Of a DNA stretch of 64,000 bases, positions 55,890-64,000 are shown one piece after another. The DNA comes from an uncultured bacterium (GTDB lineage Bacteria; Actinomycetota; Coriobacteriia; Coriobacteriales; Eggerthellaceae), in assembly GCA_937890835.1 (NCBI GenBank), contig CALADF010000043.1, forward strand, positions 1 through 64,000. Direction: 5' to 3'. Both the position numbers and the translations under genes were made by a program. The notes beneath the pieces are model-generated. The model was given only the letters and a program-made list of their open reading frames with translations. It was not told the origin of the DNA and ran no database searches. Each line of letters opens with the position of its first letter. Position 1 is the stretch's first letter.

Positions 55890-56817
55890 CGTCGCTCCCT
55901 CCAAGCAACAGGTACAGGGCGGCCATACGCGTCAAGACGCCCGCGTAGACCTCATCGAGAATAACCGACCGCTCAGGATGATCGGCCATATAGCTGTCAA
56001 GCTCGACGCCGCGGTTGATGGGGCCTGGATGGCACACGATGGCGTCGGGTTTCATAAGAGCGTCTCGCGCTTCGGTAAGGCCGTAGAGCAGGTTGTACTC
56101 GCGCAGACTCGGATACGGAGCCCCCTCGAGACGCTCACGCTGGATGCGCAGCATGTACACTACGTCGAGTTCGGGGAGAGCCTCGTCAATGCTGCTCGTG
56201 ACGTGGTCGGCTCCGAGGACGTCGGGACGCGCGGGGAGAAGCGTCGGCGGCGCGATGACCGTAACCTCGCACCCCATGATCTTCAGCGCGGGGATGAGCG
56301 ATCCGCATACGCGGGAATGGCCGATATCGCCGACGATGCCCACGTGCAGCTTGTCGAGATCGCCTTTGGTCTGCCAGATGGAATAAAGGTCGAGCAGCGC
56401 CTGGGTGGGGTGCTGATGCTTGCCGTCACCGGCGTCGATCACGTGAACTCCAGACACATCGGCGATCTTGCGCGGCACGCCCGCATGCTTGTCGCGGACG
56501 ACGATCATGTCGATCTTATACGCGCACAGCGTCTCGACCGTGTCGACGAGGCTCTCGCCTTTCACCGTCGAGGTCGAGCTTCCACCGAAGTTGAGGCTGT
56601 TCGCGGAGAGACGTTTCTCGGCTATCTCGAAGGAGGAACGGGTACGCGTCGAGGGCTCGTTGAACATGTTCACAATGGTGAAGCCCTTAAGCGTCGGAAC
56701 TTGCTTGATCCTGCGCTCGTTGATCCCGCGAAACCTGACCGCCGTCTCGAGAACGGTCATGATGTCGTCTGCAGAATACTCCGTGATATCGATCAGATGC
56801 CTGTGGTTGAACCCCAC
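55873..56817 (-). CDS. pyrB: PyrB, aspartate carbamoyltransferase catalytic subunit
   Basis: A 314-residue catalytic chain with the carbamoyl-phosphate motif STRTRSSFE, HQHPTQALLD and HPGPINRG. No regulatory chain (PyrI) is encoded next to it, so it is probably unregulated by nucleotides at the protein level. The GTG start has GGGAGG ~10 nt upstream and is 3 bp after pyrR. Confidence 0.96.
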   Translation of the reverse strand: MGFNHRHLIDITEYSADDIMTVLETAVRFRGINERRIKQVPTLKGFTIVNMFNEPSTRTRSSFEIAEKRLSANSLNFGGSSTSTVKGESLVDTVETLCAYKIDMIVVRDKHAGVPRKIADVSGVHVIDAGDGKHQHPTQALLDLYSIWQTKGDLDKLHVGIVGDIGHSRVCGSLIPALKIMGCEVTVIAPPTLLPARPDVLGADHVTSSIDEALPELDVVYMLRIQRERLEGAPYPSLREYNLLYGLTEARDALMKPDAIVCHPGPINRGVELDSYMADHPERSVILDEVYAGVLTRMAALYLLLGGSDDGITA

Positions 56818-56820
56818 GAC

Positions 56821-57408
56821 TTACTCACCTCCCAAAGGAGCCGAACCAGCACGCGAACCCGGCTCGATGGCAAGGATCTCGACGGCAGAGACGCCGTCGA
56901 CCTCTTCGAGGAAGAGGCGGACGTTCTCATCGGAGGAAGAGGGCACGTTCTTGCCAACGTAATCGGCGCGGATGGGAAGCTCGCGATGGCCGCGGTCGAT
57001 GAGCACCGCAAGCTGAACCGCGGCGGGTCGTCCGATGTCCATGAGCGCGTCGAGCGCAGCGCGAATCGTACGCCCTGTGTAGAGAACGTCGTCGACGAGC
57101 ACGACGGTCTTACCGTCGATGTCGAACGGGATATCCGTAGAGTGGACCTCGGGAGAAAGGTACGTCATGAAATCGTCGCGATAGAAGCTGATGTCGAGTT
57201 TCCCCAGGGGAACCTTCACCCCCTCGATGCTCTCGATCTTCAAAGCAAGCTTTTTGGCGAGCAGATCACCGCGGGTCACGATGCCCACGAGCGCGATGCC
57301 CGAAGCGCCTTTGTTGGTCTCGAGAATCTGATGCGCGATGCGCGTCAGCGATCGCTCGATCTCGCCCGCGTCCATGCACATGGACTTGACCTGGCTTGCG
57401 TCGTTCAT
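56821..57408 (-). CDS. pyrR: PyrR, pyrimidine operon attenuator / uracil phosphoribosyltransferase
   Basis: A 195-residue PyrR. It has the PRPP-binding motif VVLVDDVLYTGRT and the PyrR-specific R-x-x-L-T-R-I-A-H-Q-I-L-E near the N-terminus and DISFYRDDF. PyrR binds pyr leader RNA when UMP is high and promotes termination. The ATG at 57408 has AAGGGG upstream. Its own leader and that of carA both carry the target hairpin. Confidence 0.95.
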   Translation of the reverse strand: MNDASQVKSMCMDAGEIERSLTRIAHQILETNKGASGIALVGIVTRGDLLAKKLALKIESIEGVKVPLGKLDISFYRDDFMTYLSPEVHSTDIPFDIDGKTVVLVDDVLYTGRTIRAALDALMDIGRPAAVQLAVLIDRGHRELPIRADYVGKNVPSSSDENVRLFLEEVDGVSAVEILAIEPGSRAGSAPLGGE

Positions 57409-57503
57409 ACACACCCCTTCCCAATCGAGTGCGCACAGACGAAACCGATTCGTCAAACGTCGAGCGCTCGCGACGTTTGCTCATCACCCGGCCGCAGGAC
57501 ATG

Positions 57504-57530
57504 AAAAAAGCCTCCGCGACTGACAAAGGC
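57504..57530 (-). terminator. pyrR leader attenuator terminator
   Basis: On the minus strand GCCUUUG (57524-57530) pairs with CGGAGGC (57510-57516), including two G-U pairs, and is followed by six T residues (57504-57509). It lies below the PyrR hairpin and 95 bp above pyrR. Confidence 0.85.
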
Positions 57531-57571
57531 TCTGACCGCTTCGCGCCTTGTTCACCTGGCGCTTGCTTGTA

Positions 57572-57603
57572 CCTTGTCGGTCTCTCTGTACCGCATTTAA
57601 AGG
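57572..57603 (-). promoter_or_regulatory. PyrR-binding leader hairpin before pyrR
   Basis: On the minus strand CCUU pairs with AAGG and CGGU with ACCG around loop ACAGAGAG, the same fold and almost the same sequence as the element before carA. A GCGCC/GGCGC stem at 57543-57562 between it and the terminator may be part of the antiterminator. Confidence 0.85.
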
Positions 57604-57612
57604 ACAGGAAAC

Positions 57613-57641
57613 AGTATAAAACGGCGCGAGGATCTTCGTAA
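57613..57641 (-). promoter_or_regulatory. pyrR operon promoter
   Basis: On the minus strand TTACGA (57636-57641), a 17-nt spacer and TATACT (57613-57618) form a reasonable promoter directly above the PyrR leader hairpin. Confidence 0.65.
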
Positions 57642-57804
57642 CCCCCCGAATTATGTTTTTCCCGCAGCGGAATCCCACCGTCTTCGGGACATCCGGCGCG
57701 GAGCAGGGCGAACGCGCAACGAACGCAGCCCGAGAAGGCAAGGCGCGCAACCGCGTGGATGACAGGCGATTCGAAAGACTGAACCATTGCGGAGGCGAAG
57801 CGCC

Positions 57805-59781
57805 TCACGACCCGAACGCGGCGATCTCCTCGAGAAAAGCCGTACCGTAACGCTCGAGCTTCGTTGCGCCCACGCCCGAGACCGCGAGCATCTCCTCGTC
57901 GTTCATGGGCCTTCGGGCGCACATATCGCGCAGCGTGGCGTCGGAGAACACTACGTAAGGAGGACGCCCGATTTCATCGGCGATGCGCTTGCGCAAGGAG
58001 CGCAGACGATCGAAAAGGGCTTCGTCGCCGAACGAGGCCGAACCGAACGAGGCGGTCCTTCCCTTCTTCTCGGCCCGCTTCGCGCGCAGGCCGCGCTTCA
58101 TCGTGAGGGCGAAGTCGTCCCGCGCGGCCTCCCGTGCCCGAGAGCCGAGCCCGACCATCGGATACGTCCCCTCGGTGATCTCCAGATAGGAACTTGCCGC
58201 GAGAAGCTCGATGACCTCTTTCACCATTCCCGCAGGTTCGTCGAGCGAACCGAACGTCGCCGCATCCTGCAATCCGAACCGCGCGACCGTATCGCTTTCA
58301 ACCCCGCGCAGCACATCGGTCACGACCGTTTTGCCGAAACGCCCCCGCAATCCGTGAACGCACCTCATAACCGCCCGCGCGCACGACGTCACGTCGACGA
58401 CGTCGAACTCGCCCTTGCAATTCGAGCAGTTCCCGCAATACGCCCCCGACCGCGCCCCGTCTTCGTCTCCGAAGTAGGCGAGAATGTAAGCGCGCAAGCA
58501 CGCGGTGGTATAGCAATAGCCGATCATGCTCTCGAGCATGCGCCTTCGAGCTGCCCTCACAACGCGCGCCTCCTCCGCGCTGAGCTGGTCGTTTTCCGAC
58601 TCACGCTCGATGAAGTACCGGCAGGTGGCGATATCGCCGTCGCTCCAGAACAGCATGCAACGAGACGGCTCGCCATCGCGCCCCGCACGTCCCGCCTCCT
58701 GATAATAGGCCTCCATAGATCCCGGAAGGTTGTGATGAACGACATAGCGGACGTTGGACTTGTCTATTCCCATGCCGAACGCGTTGGTCGCCACCATGAC
58801 CGTCGCGTCGTCGTTGATGAACGCGTCTTGGTTGCGCACGCGCTCCGCGTCGTCAAGCCCGGCATGATAGCGCGTCGCCTGCACACCCGCGTCAAGCAGG
58901 GCCTCATGGACCTTCTCGACGTCCTTGCGCGTCGAGCAGTAGACGATCCCCGCCTCACCGTCATGCGAGAGCGCATGCGCGATGATACGCGCGATCTTGC
59001 GTTTCGGCTCGAGACGTTCGACGGAAAAGCTCAGGTTCGGCCGGTCGAACCCGGTGGTCACCACCACGGGGTCGTGCAAGCCGAGCAGCGCCGTCACCTC
59101 CTCGCTCACGCGCTGCGTCGCCGTAGCGGTGAGAGCTATCAAAGGCGGGCGCTTCGGAAGGGACGCGACGAACGGACCGACGCCCAGATACGACGGCCTG
59201 AAGTCCTGCCCCCATTGAGATACGCAATGGGCCTCGTCGACGGCGATCAGCGACAAGGGCGCACGCGCCGCGAAATCGCGAAAGCGCGGGTCGCCGAGAC
59301 GTTCGGGCGCGACGTACATCACGTCATAGGCGCCGTCGAGCGCGCGCTTCATCACCACGCCCTGAGCGCTCGGGCTCAACGTCGAGTTCAGAAACGAACC
59401 GCGCACGCCCGCTTCGAGAAGCGAGCGGACCTGATCGCCCATAAGCGACACCAAAGGCGACACGGCGAGGGCAAGCCCGGGCAAGACGATGCCGGGGATC
59501 TGATAACACATCGACTTGCCCGCGCCGGTCGGCATGACGCCGAGCGCATCGCGACCCGACAGAACCGCTTCGACGAGGACGCGCTGGCCGGGCCTGAAGT
59601 CATCGTAACCGAAATGACGCTTGAGTGCGCCGCGCGCTTGGTCCATGAGGGCGCCGCCCGATGAAGCACGCGGCATCGGCGCGACCCGCTCGCGCGATGG
59701 CGCGCTCGCAGGCCCGATCCCGCCGATATGACCCGCATCGGCGCGCGCCTCCGCGCACGCTCCACCGCGCTGAACAACCAT
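57805..59781 (-). CDS. recQ: RecQ-family DNA helicase
   Basis: A 658-residue RecQ 3'-5' helicase with an N-terminal ~45-residue low-complexity extension, Walker A MPTGAGKSMCYQIP and a DEAH box in AVDEAHCVSQWG. The conserved domain carries YYQEAGRAGRDGEPS, and a zinc-binding and winged RQC domain follows. The end is an HRDC-like domain (LEVSGVGATKLERYG-type). AGGGGAGAGG precedes the ATG. It is monocistronic. No convincing terminator follows it, and the pyr promoter lies in the gap beyond its 3' end. Confidence 0.95.
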   Translation of the reverse strand: MVVQRGGACAEARADAGHIGGIGPASAPSRERVAPMPRASSGGALMDQARGALKRHFGYDDFRPGQRVLVEAVLSGRDALGVMPTGAGKSMCYQIPGIVLPGLALAVSPLVSLMGDQVRSLLEAGVRGSFLNSTLSPSAQGVVMKRALDGAYDVMYVAPERLGDPRFRDFAARAPLSLIAVDEAHCVSQWGQDFRPSYLGVGPFVASLPKRPPLIALTATATQRVSEEVTALLGLHDPVVVTTGFDRPNLSFSVERLEPKRKIARIIAHALSHDGEAGIVYCSTRKDVEKVHEALLDAGVQATRYHAGLDDAERVRNQDAFINDDATVMVATNAFGMGIDKSNVRYVVHHNLPGSMEAYYQEAGRAGRDGEPSRCMLFWSDGDIATCRYFIERESENDQLSAEEARVVRAARRRMLESMIGYCYTTACLRAYILAYFGDEDGARSGAYCGNCSNCKGEFDVVDVTSCARAVMRCVHGLRGRFGKTVVTDVLRGVESDTVARFGLQDAATFGSLDEPAGMVKEVIELLAASSYLEITEGTYPMVGLGSRAREAARDDFALTMKRGLRAKRAEKKGRTASFGSASFGDEALFDRLRSLRKRIADEIGRPPYVVFSDATLRDMCARRPMNDEEMLAVSGVGATKLERYGTAFLEEIAAFGS

Positions 59782-60010
59782 CGCCTCTCCCCTTCGCCGT
59801 TAATTTCGAACATGACCCATTATAGATAAGCCCATCGCCGGCGAAGACGATGCGACGAGGCCTCTCGCATCGTTCACGCAAAGCGGCAAACGTTCGTTTA
59901 TATATGCTATTTGACATGTAGCATTTCTGTTCGTTCCAGAAAAGTTAGCCTTGGTGACCACGTTCCCGGACGGCTCCGGTACCCTCTGTCGAAAACGAAG
60001 GAGGAACCCG

Positions 60011-60181
60011 ATGGGAAAGAGCAAGGACTCCAAGACGGCTCCGAAGGCGAAGAAAAGCGCCAAGGATAGAAACGCTAAGGCACCGATGACGCACTGTCCC
60101 GGCTGCAAGAAGAGCTGCCCGCTCGTAAAACCGAAATGCGGCAAAGGCAAAAAGCTCGCCGCAAAGCTCGGAGTTCGCTGA
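60011..60181 (+). CDS. Tiny Lys-rich protein with a Cys cluster
   Basis: A 56-residue protein with ~17 lysines and predicted strongly basic charge. After a lysine/alanine-rich N-terminus it has HCPGCKKSCPLVKPKCGKG: four cysteines that could bind a metal ion. I recognise no family. AAGGAGG lies 5 nt before the ATG, an excellent ribosome site. TTGACA at 59911-59916 is a good -35 without a matching -10. It is divergent from recQ and converges with ackA. Confidence 0.65.
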   Translation: MGKSKDSKTAPKAKKSAKDRNAKAPMTHCPGCKKSCPLVKPKCGKGKKLAAKLGVR

Positions 60182-60224
60182 CGCGCCGCGCCGACGCAAC
60201 GCGAAAAGCCCTGCGGAGGCGATC

Positions 60225-61439
60225 TCAGCGCACCTGCGACACCAAGCTGTCGGTTTCCCGGGCGATGCGCATCTCCTCGTCAGTCGTCACCACGCATATC
60301 TTGATGGGGCTGTCGTCGATGGAGATGATGCGGTTCACGCCGATGGCCCCCTCGACCTGGTTTCGATCCCGATCGAGAATCATGCCCATGTGGGCGAGAC
60401 CGCTGAATATCCGCTCGCGCAGATCAGCCGAGTTCTCGCCGATGCCCGCCGTCATCACCACGGCGTCGGTACGCGTCATGGCGGCGTAATACGATCCGAT
60501 GGCCTTTTGAACGCGATAGACGTACATGTCGATGGCGAGCTCCGCGCGCTCGTCGCCCGCCTTCGCCGCCGTGAGCGCATCGCGCATATCCCCGCTGCTC
60601 CCCGTGATTCCGAGGATGCCGCTTTTGCGGTTCAAGATCGCATCCATCTCATCGAACGTGATCCCCTCGCGCCGCATGATGTACGTGAGGATGGCGGGAT
60701 CGATGCTGCCCGAGCGCGTGCCCATCATAAGCCCCTCAAGCGGCGTGAACCCCATCGTGGTATCGATCGACTTGCCGTGGTTCACCGCGGTGATGGATCC
60801 ACCGTTGCCGAGATGACAGGTGATGAGGCCCAGATCACGTAAAGGACGCCCGAGCAGATTGGCCGCCTGCTGCGCCGCGTATCGATGCGAGGTCCCATGC
60901 GCCCCGTAGCGACGAATGGAGTACTCATCGTAATAGCGCATTGGAAGCGGGTACATGTAGGCCTTCGGCGGCATCGTCTGATGGAAGGCGGTGTCGAAAA
61001 CGGCCACCTGCGGGGTGTCGGGGAGCATCTCGCGCAGAAGATCGATGCATGCATCGGCGGCGGGGTTGTGAAGCGGCGCGAGCTCTTCGCACTTCGACAG
61101 GTTCAAGCGGGCCTCGTCGTCGATAAGGGTCGCGCGCGTGAAGTATTCGCCGCCCGCCACGATGCGGTTGCCGACAGCATCGATTTGACCCAACCCGCTG
61201 ATCGGCGACTCGGGGTCATCCACCATGACATCGAGCAGCTTGGCAAGGCATTGCCGCACCTCAAAGCCCGCGACGCTGTAGGCGACCTTGTCGAAATCGG
61301 GCGCGAAGGAAACCGTCATCACCGCGCCGTCGGAGCCCACGCGCTCGGCCAAGCACTTCATTCGCGCGATCTTGCCTTCGGTTTCGATGAGCTGAGCCTT
61401 GAGCGAGGAGCTTCCCGCGTTCACCACCAGCACGAGCAT
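60225..61439 (-). CDS. ackA: Acetate kinase
   Basis: A 404-residue acetate kinase making ATP and acetate from acetyl phosphate. The N-terminal VLVVNAGSSSLKAQL, HGTSHRYAAQQA, the LGNGGSITAV phosphate region and TAGIGENSADLRERI are all typical. The ATG at 61439 has AAGG 8 nt upstream, and an in-frame start at 61487 is not supported. Phosphotransacetylase (pta), the usual partner, is not adjacent on either side. Confidence 0.97.
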   Translation of the reverse strand: MLVLVVNAGSSSLKAQLIETEGKIARMKCLAERVGSDGAVMTVSFAPDFDKVAYSVAGFEVRQCLAKLLDVMVDDPESPISGLGQIDAVGNRIVAGGEYFTRATLIDDEARLNLSKCEELAPLHNPAADACIDLLREMLPDTPQVAVFDTAFHQTMPPKAYMYPLPMRYYDEYSIRRYGAHGTSHRYAAQQAANLLGRPLRDLGLITCHLGNGGSITAVNHGKSIDTTMGFTPLEGLMMGTRSGSIDPAILTYIMRREGITFDEMDAILNRKSGILGITGSSGDMRDALTAAKAGDERAELAIDMYVYRVQKAIGSYYAAMTRTDAVVMTAGIGENSADLRERIFSGLAHMGMILDRDRNQVEGAIGVNRIISIDDSPIKICVVTTDEEMRIARETDSLVSQVR

Positions 61440-61674
61440 GTTATCCGCCTTCCTGTAAGCGACGAGCGCAGACGATACCTGCGTCACCCACGATACCGGA
61501 TTGCGCGCGGGCGCCGCTCGGAGGCAGCACCTCGTGAAGCGGCGGGAGATTGCGGAACTGCCGTCGATATTTCCCGGCGAGCGCCACCGATTCGCCGCCC
61601 TCCATTATCATGAATCGCGAGAAACGACGCCCATGGTTCGTTCGGCGCATGCCCGCCATGGAGAAAGGTGCGCT

Positions 61675-62856
61675 ATGGCTTCACCGAAAAACCCGGGAGA
61701 CACCCTCGTCGAGGCGATCCAAGACGCCATCGACAAGCAAGACTTCTCCGCACTTCAAACCAACGTCGAGCGATCTTTGTCGGAAGTGGCGGACGCCATC
61801 GGCGACATCACGCACCAAGTTCAAAGCCAAGCGCAGCGAACGCAGCAGAGACTGGCTGCGCAAGCGCGCGAAAAGGAACTTGCCGAGCAAAAGAGATCGA
61901 CCATGAAAAGTCGCTACGGAAGCGCAGCCGGTCAAACCGCAGCGGGCGTGGCGATGATCGTCGTCGGAACGGGCGCGCTCGGCTTTTTCGGCCTGAGCCT
62001 TTTGGGCACGGCGGTCATCTTCGAGGCGCCGATCGCCTTAGGCCTGCTTGCGATGATGTGCGTCGCCGCAGGCGCGATCATAGCGCTCGGCATCGGCCGC
62101 GTCACGTTCGCCAACAGGTTCAAGACATATCGCGACATCATTTCGACCCACACCTTCTGCTACCTCGAGGAAATCGCGCGACGGACGCACGCCGGCACCG
62201 CCGCCGTGCGCAAAAACGCGAAGCGCATGATCAAGCGCGGTCTGTTCAAGCAGGCGGCGCTTGATGACGGCGAGGAGTTCATCATCATGTCATCGCAGGC
62301 TTACGGCGAATACCGCGCGGCGCGCGAACAGGAAAGCGAGCGCGAGCGCGACCTTCGCGCGGCGCAAGCGCGCGCGAAGGAGCGCGAGGCAAAACTCGAG
62401 CCCCCGACGCGCGATGTCCTTTCCCGGGGAGAGCAGTTCATCGCCCAGATCCGGAAAAGCAACGAGGAGATCGACGACGCGGTAATCTCGGAGAAGCTCG
62501 ATCGCATAGAGCACGTAGTCGGAAGCATTCTCGAGCGCGTCGCCGAGCACCCCGAAACCGCCCCGCAGCTCGATCGCATGATGGACTACTACCTTCCCAC
62601 CACCGTCAAGCTTCTCGAAGCGTACCGAACGCTTGACGAGGCGGCCGTCGAAACCACGAGCGTCGCGAATTCGAAGCGCGAGATCGCCTCAACGCTCGAC
62701 ATGCTGCACGAGGCCTTCGAGAAGCTCCTCGACACGCTGTTCCGCGATGTCGCCTGGGATGTCTCAACCGACATCTCGGTGTTGAGAACCATGCTCGCGC
62801 AAGACGGTCTGACGAAAGGCGCGTTCGAGGGCGATTCGTCACCTGAAGCGCGATAG
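61675..62856 (+). CDS. XpaC-like membrane protein (5-bromo-4-chloroindolyl phosphate hydrolysis family)
   Basis: A 393-residue protein with a soluble N-terminus, a hydrophobic pair of helices (~88-112 and ~118-142) and a long charged, coiled-coil-rich C-terminal half ending in a domain that resembles XpaC (LRRAYEKL-like KLLEAYRTLDEAAVE and ASTLDMLHEAFEKLLDTLF). In Bacillus xpaC precedes telA (yaaN), as here. The true function is unknown. AAAGG is 6 nt before the ATG at 61675, and the longer frame from 61501 lacks a site. Confidence 0.78.
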   Translation: MASPKNPGDTLVEAIQDAIDKQDFSALQTNVERSLSEVADAIGDITHQVQSQAQRTQQRLAAQAREKELAEQKRSTMKSRYGSAAGQTAAGVAMIVVGTGALGFFGLSLLGTAVIFEAPIALGLLAMMCVAAGAIIALGIGRVTFANRFKTYRDIISTHTFCYLEEIARRTHAGTAAVRKNAKRMIKRGLFKQAALDDGEEFIIMSSQAYGEYRAAREQESERERDLRAAQARAKEREAKLEPPTRDVLSRGEQFIAQIRKSNEEIDDAVISEKLDRIEHVVGSILERVAEHPETAPQLDRMMDYYLPTTVKLLEAYRTLDEAAVETTSVANSKREIASTLDMLHEAFEKLLDTLFRDVAWDVSTDISVLRTMLAQDGLTKGAFEGDSSPEAR

Positions 62857-62894
62857 GCACCGACCCAACGCAAGAAGAGACCATAGGAGGAACC

Positions 62895-64000
62895 ATGTCA
62901 GAAAACACCCCGACGTTCGCAAGCGATCCGACAAGCGTCCCGGCGCCCGAGCTGACGCTTACGCCGAATCTCGCAGAACCGACCGCAGGGGCGCAGACGC
63001 TCTCCCAGCCCATGACGAACCTCTCCACCGCGATGGATAACGGGGCCGGCGCAAGCGCTCTCGACGACAGCATGCTCACCGAGGAGGAGAAGGAATCGGT
63101 CGAGGCTTTTTCGCGACAAATCGATCTCTCGGACTCGACGATGATACTCAGCTACGGCTCGGGCGCCCAGAAGAAGATGGCCGATTTCTCGGAAGCGGCT
63201 CTCGCCAACGTCCGCACGCAGGATCTCGGGGAAGTCGGGGATCTTATCGCCGGCGTGGTAACCGAGCTGCGCGAATTCGATGCAACCGAGGAAAAAGGAC
63301 TGTTCGGCTTCTTTAAAAAGGGAGCGAACAAAATCGAGAGCCTGCGAAACCGCTACGACAAAGCCGAAGCGAACGTCGACAGGATCGTCAAGACGCTTCA
63401 AGATCATCAGATGAAGCTCATGAAGGACGCGGCAACGCTCGACAAGATGTACGAGCTCAACCTCACCTACTTCAAAGAGCTCACCATGTACCTGCTCGCG
63501 GGCAAACGCCGCCTCGAGGAAGTCCGCACGAGCGATCTCGCCCAGCTCGTCGAACGCGCGCGTCAGACCGGGCGCGCCGAGGATGCGCAGGCAGCGCAGG
63601 ACATGGAGGCGAAATGCACGCGTTTCGAGAAAAAGCTCGCTGATCTCGACCTCACGCGCACCATCGCCATGCAGACGGCACCTCAAATCAGACTCGTTCA
63701 GGGCAACGAGATGACGATGATCGAGAAGATCCAAACCATTATCATGCACACCATCCCTCTCTGGAAAAGCCAGATGGTTCTAGCGCTCGGCATCGCGAAC
63801 GCCTCCGAAGCGCTCCGCGCGCAGACCGCCGTCACCGACATGACCAACGAGCTCCTGCGCAAAAACGCCGACATGCTCCAAGCCACCACGGTCGGGGTCG
63901 CCCGCGAATCCGAACGCGGCATCGTCGATATCGAAACTCTCAAGCACACCAACGAATCCCTCATCAAGACCTTCGACGAAGTCATGCAGATCCAAGAGGA
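62895..64000 (+). CDS. telA: TelA-family toxic anion resistance protein (partial, runs off the right edge)
   Basis: The first 368 codons of an open frame that continues past the window, so no stop is seen. A ~55-residue polar N-terminus is followed by a helical TelA/YaaN-type core: SRQIDLSDSTMILSYGSGAQ, a FFKKGANKIESL stretch, long coiled helices, TVGVARESERGI and then KTFDEVMQIQE. Members are linked to tellurite or cell-envelope stress resistance and seem to act with XpaC-like partners. AGGAGG is 4 nt before the ATG. It starts 38 bp after the XpaC-like gene, implying one operon. Confidence 0.88.
   Translation, partial: MSENTPTFASDPTSVPAPELTLTPNLAEPTAGAQTLSQPMTNLSTAMDNGAGASALDDSMLTEEEKESVEAFSRQIDLSDSTMILSYGSGAQKKMADFSEAALANVRTQDLGEVGDLIAGVVTELREFDATEEKGLFGFFKKGANKIESLRNRYDKAEANVDRIVKTLQDHQMKLMKDAATLDKMYELNLTYFKELTMYLLAGKRRLEEVRTSDLAQLVERARQTGRAEDAQAAQDMEAKCTRFEKKLADLDLTRTIAMQTAPQIRLVQGNEMTMIEKIQTIIMHTIPLWKSQMVLALGIANASEALRAQTAVTDMTNELLRKNADMLQATTVGVARESERGIVDIETLKHTNESLIKTFDEVMQIQE

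Noticed and set aside
59870..59905. CAAACGTTCG near recQ as a LexA box
   Set aside because: It lacks the 4-nt spacer of GAAC-N4-GTTC seen at lexA and recA.

Overview
The window is a gene-dense bacterial chromosome segment, nearly all of it housekeeping genes, and about 90% of the genes lie on the minus strand. The gene content points to an actinobacterium of the class Coriobacteriia (Eggerthella/Slackia-type relatives). It encodes an actinobacterial-type integration host factor next to gmk and rpoZ. It also has a Firmicutes-like gene order, a SpoVS homologue, PyrR attenuation and a CIRCE operator, a mix typical of that early-branching class. The species is an inference and cannot be fixed from the sequence alone. 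GC content looks lower in the first ~9 kb than in the rest.

Region 1 (1-10.1 kb), DNA damage and RNA modification. lexA (+) shares a divergent promoter with a 74-residue tail-anchored protein (-). Each promoter carries its own perfect LexA box, and recA has the same promoter architecture. Next to these lie hflX, miaA, miaB, spoVS, a MutL-like GHKL ATPase, RNase Y, recX and recA.

Region 2 (10.4-28.6 kb). A pgsA-cinA fusion, rimO, yajQ, a RodZ-like protein, ftsK, RNase J, dapA, dapB, pnp, rpsO, recO, a zinc-ribbon/PASTA membrane protein, era and dgkA. The order resembles the recA-ftsK-rnj-dapA block of Firmicutes.

Region 3 (28.6-41 kb). One long minus-strand run from a CIRCE operator: hrcA, dnaJ, rsmE, mtaB, phoH, ybeY, dgkA, era. 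Upstream are hemW, dusB, a small membrane protein and lepA, and divergent to them rpsT with an unusually long tail. All three methylthiotransferase types (MiaB, RimO, MtaB) are in the window.

Region 4 (40-47.1 kb). holA, comEC and comEA (DNA uptake and replication), thiI, then rpoZ, gmk and mihF, preceded by a 110-nt inverted-repeat element that could fold into a rod-like RNA.

Region 5 (47.1-57.7 kb), complete de novo UMP synthesis: pyrR-pyrB-pyrC and carA-carB-pyrK-pyrD-pyrF. The two transcription units carry near-identical PyrR-type leader hairpins, each followed by an intrinsic terminator.

Region 6 (57.8-64 kb). recQ, a tiny lysine- and cysteine-rich protein (+), ackA, and a plus-strand pair of an XpaC-like membrane protein and a TelA-family protein that runs off the right edge.

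No tRNA, rRNA, insertion sequence, prophage or CRISPR array was seen. The most noteworthy candidates are the SOS-controlled small membrane protein, the RNase Y-GHKL-SpoVS cluster, the rod-like RNA before mihF and the duplicated PyrR leaders.
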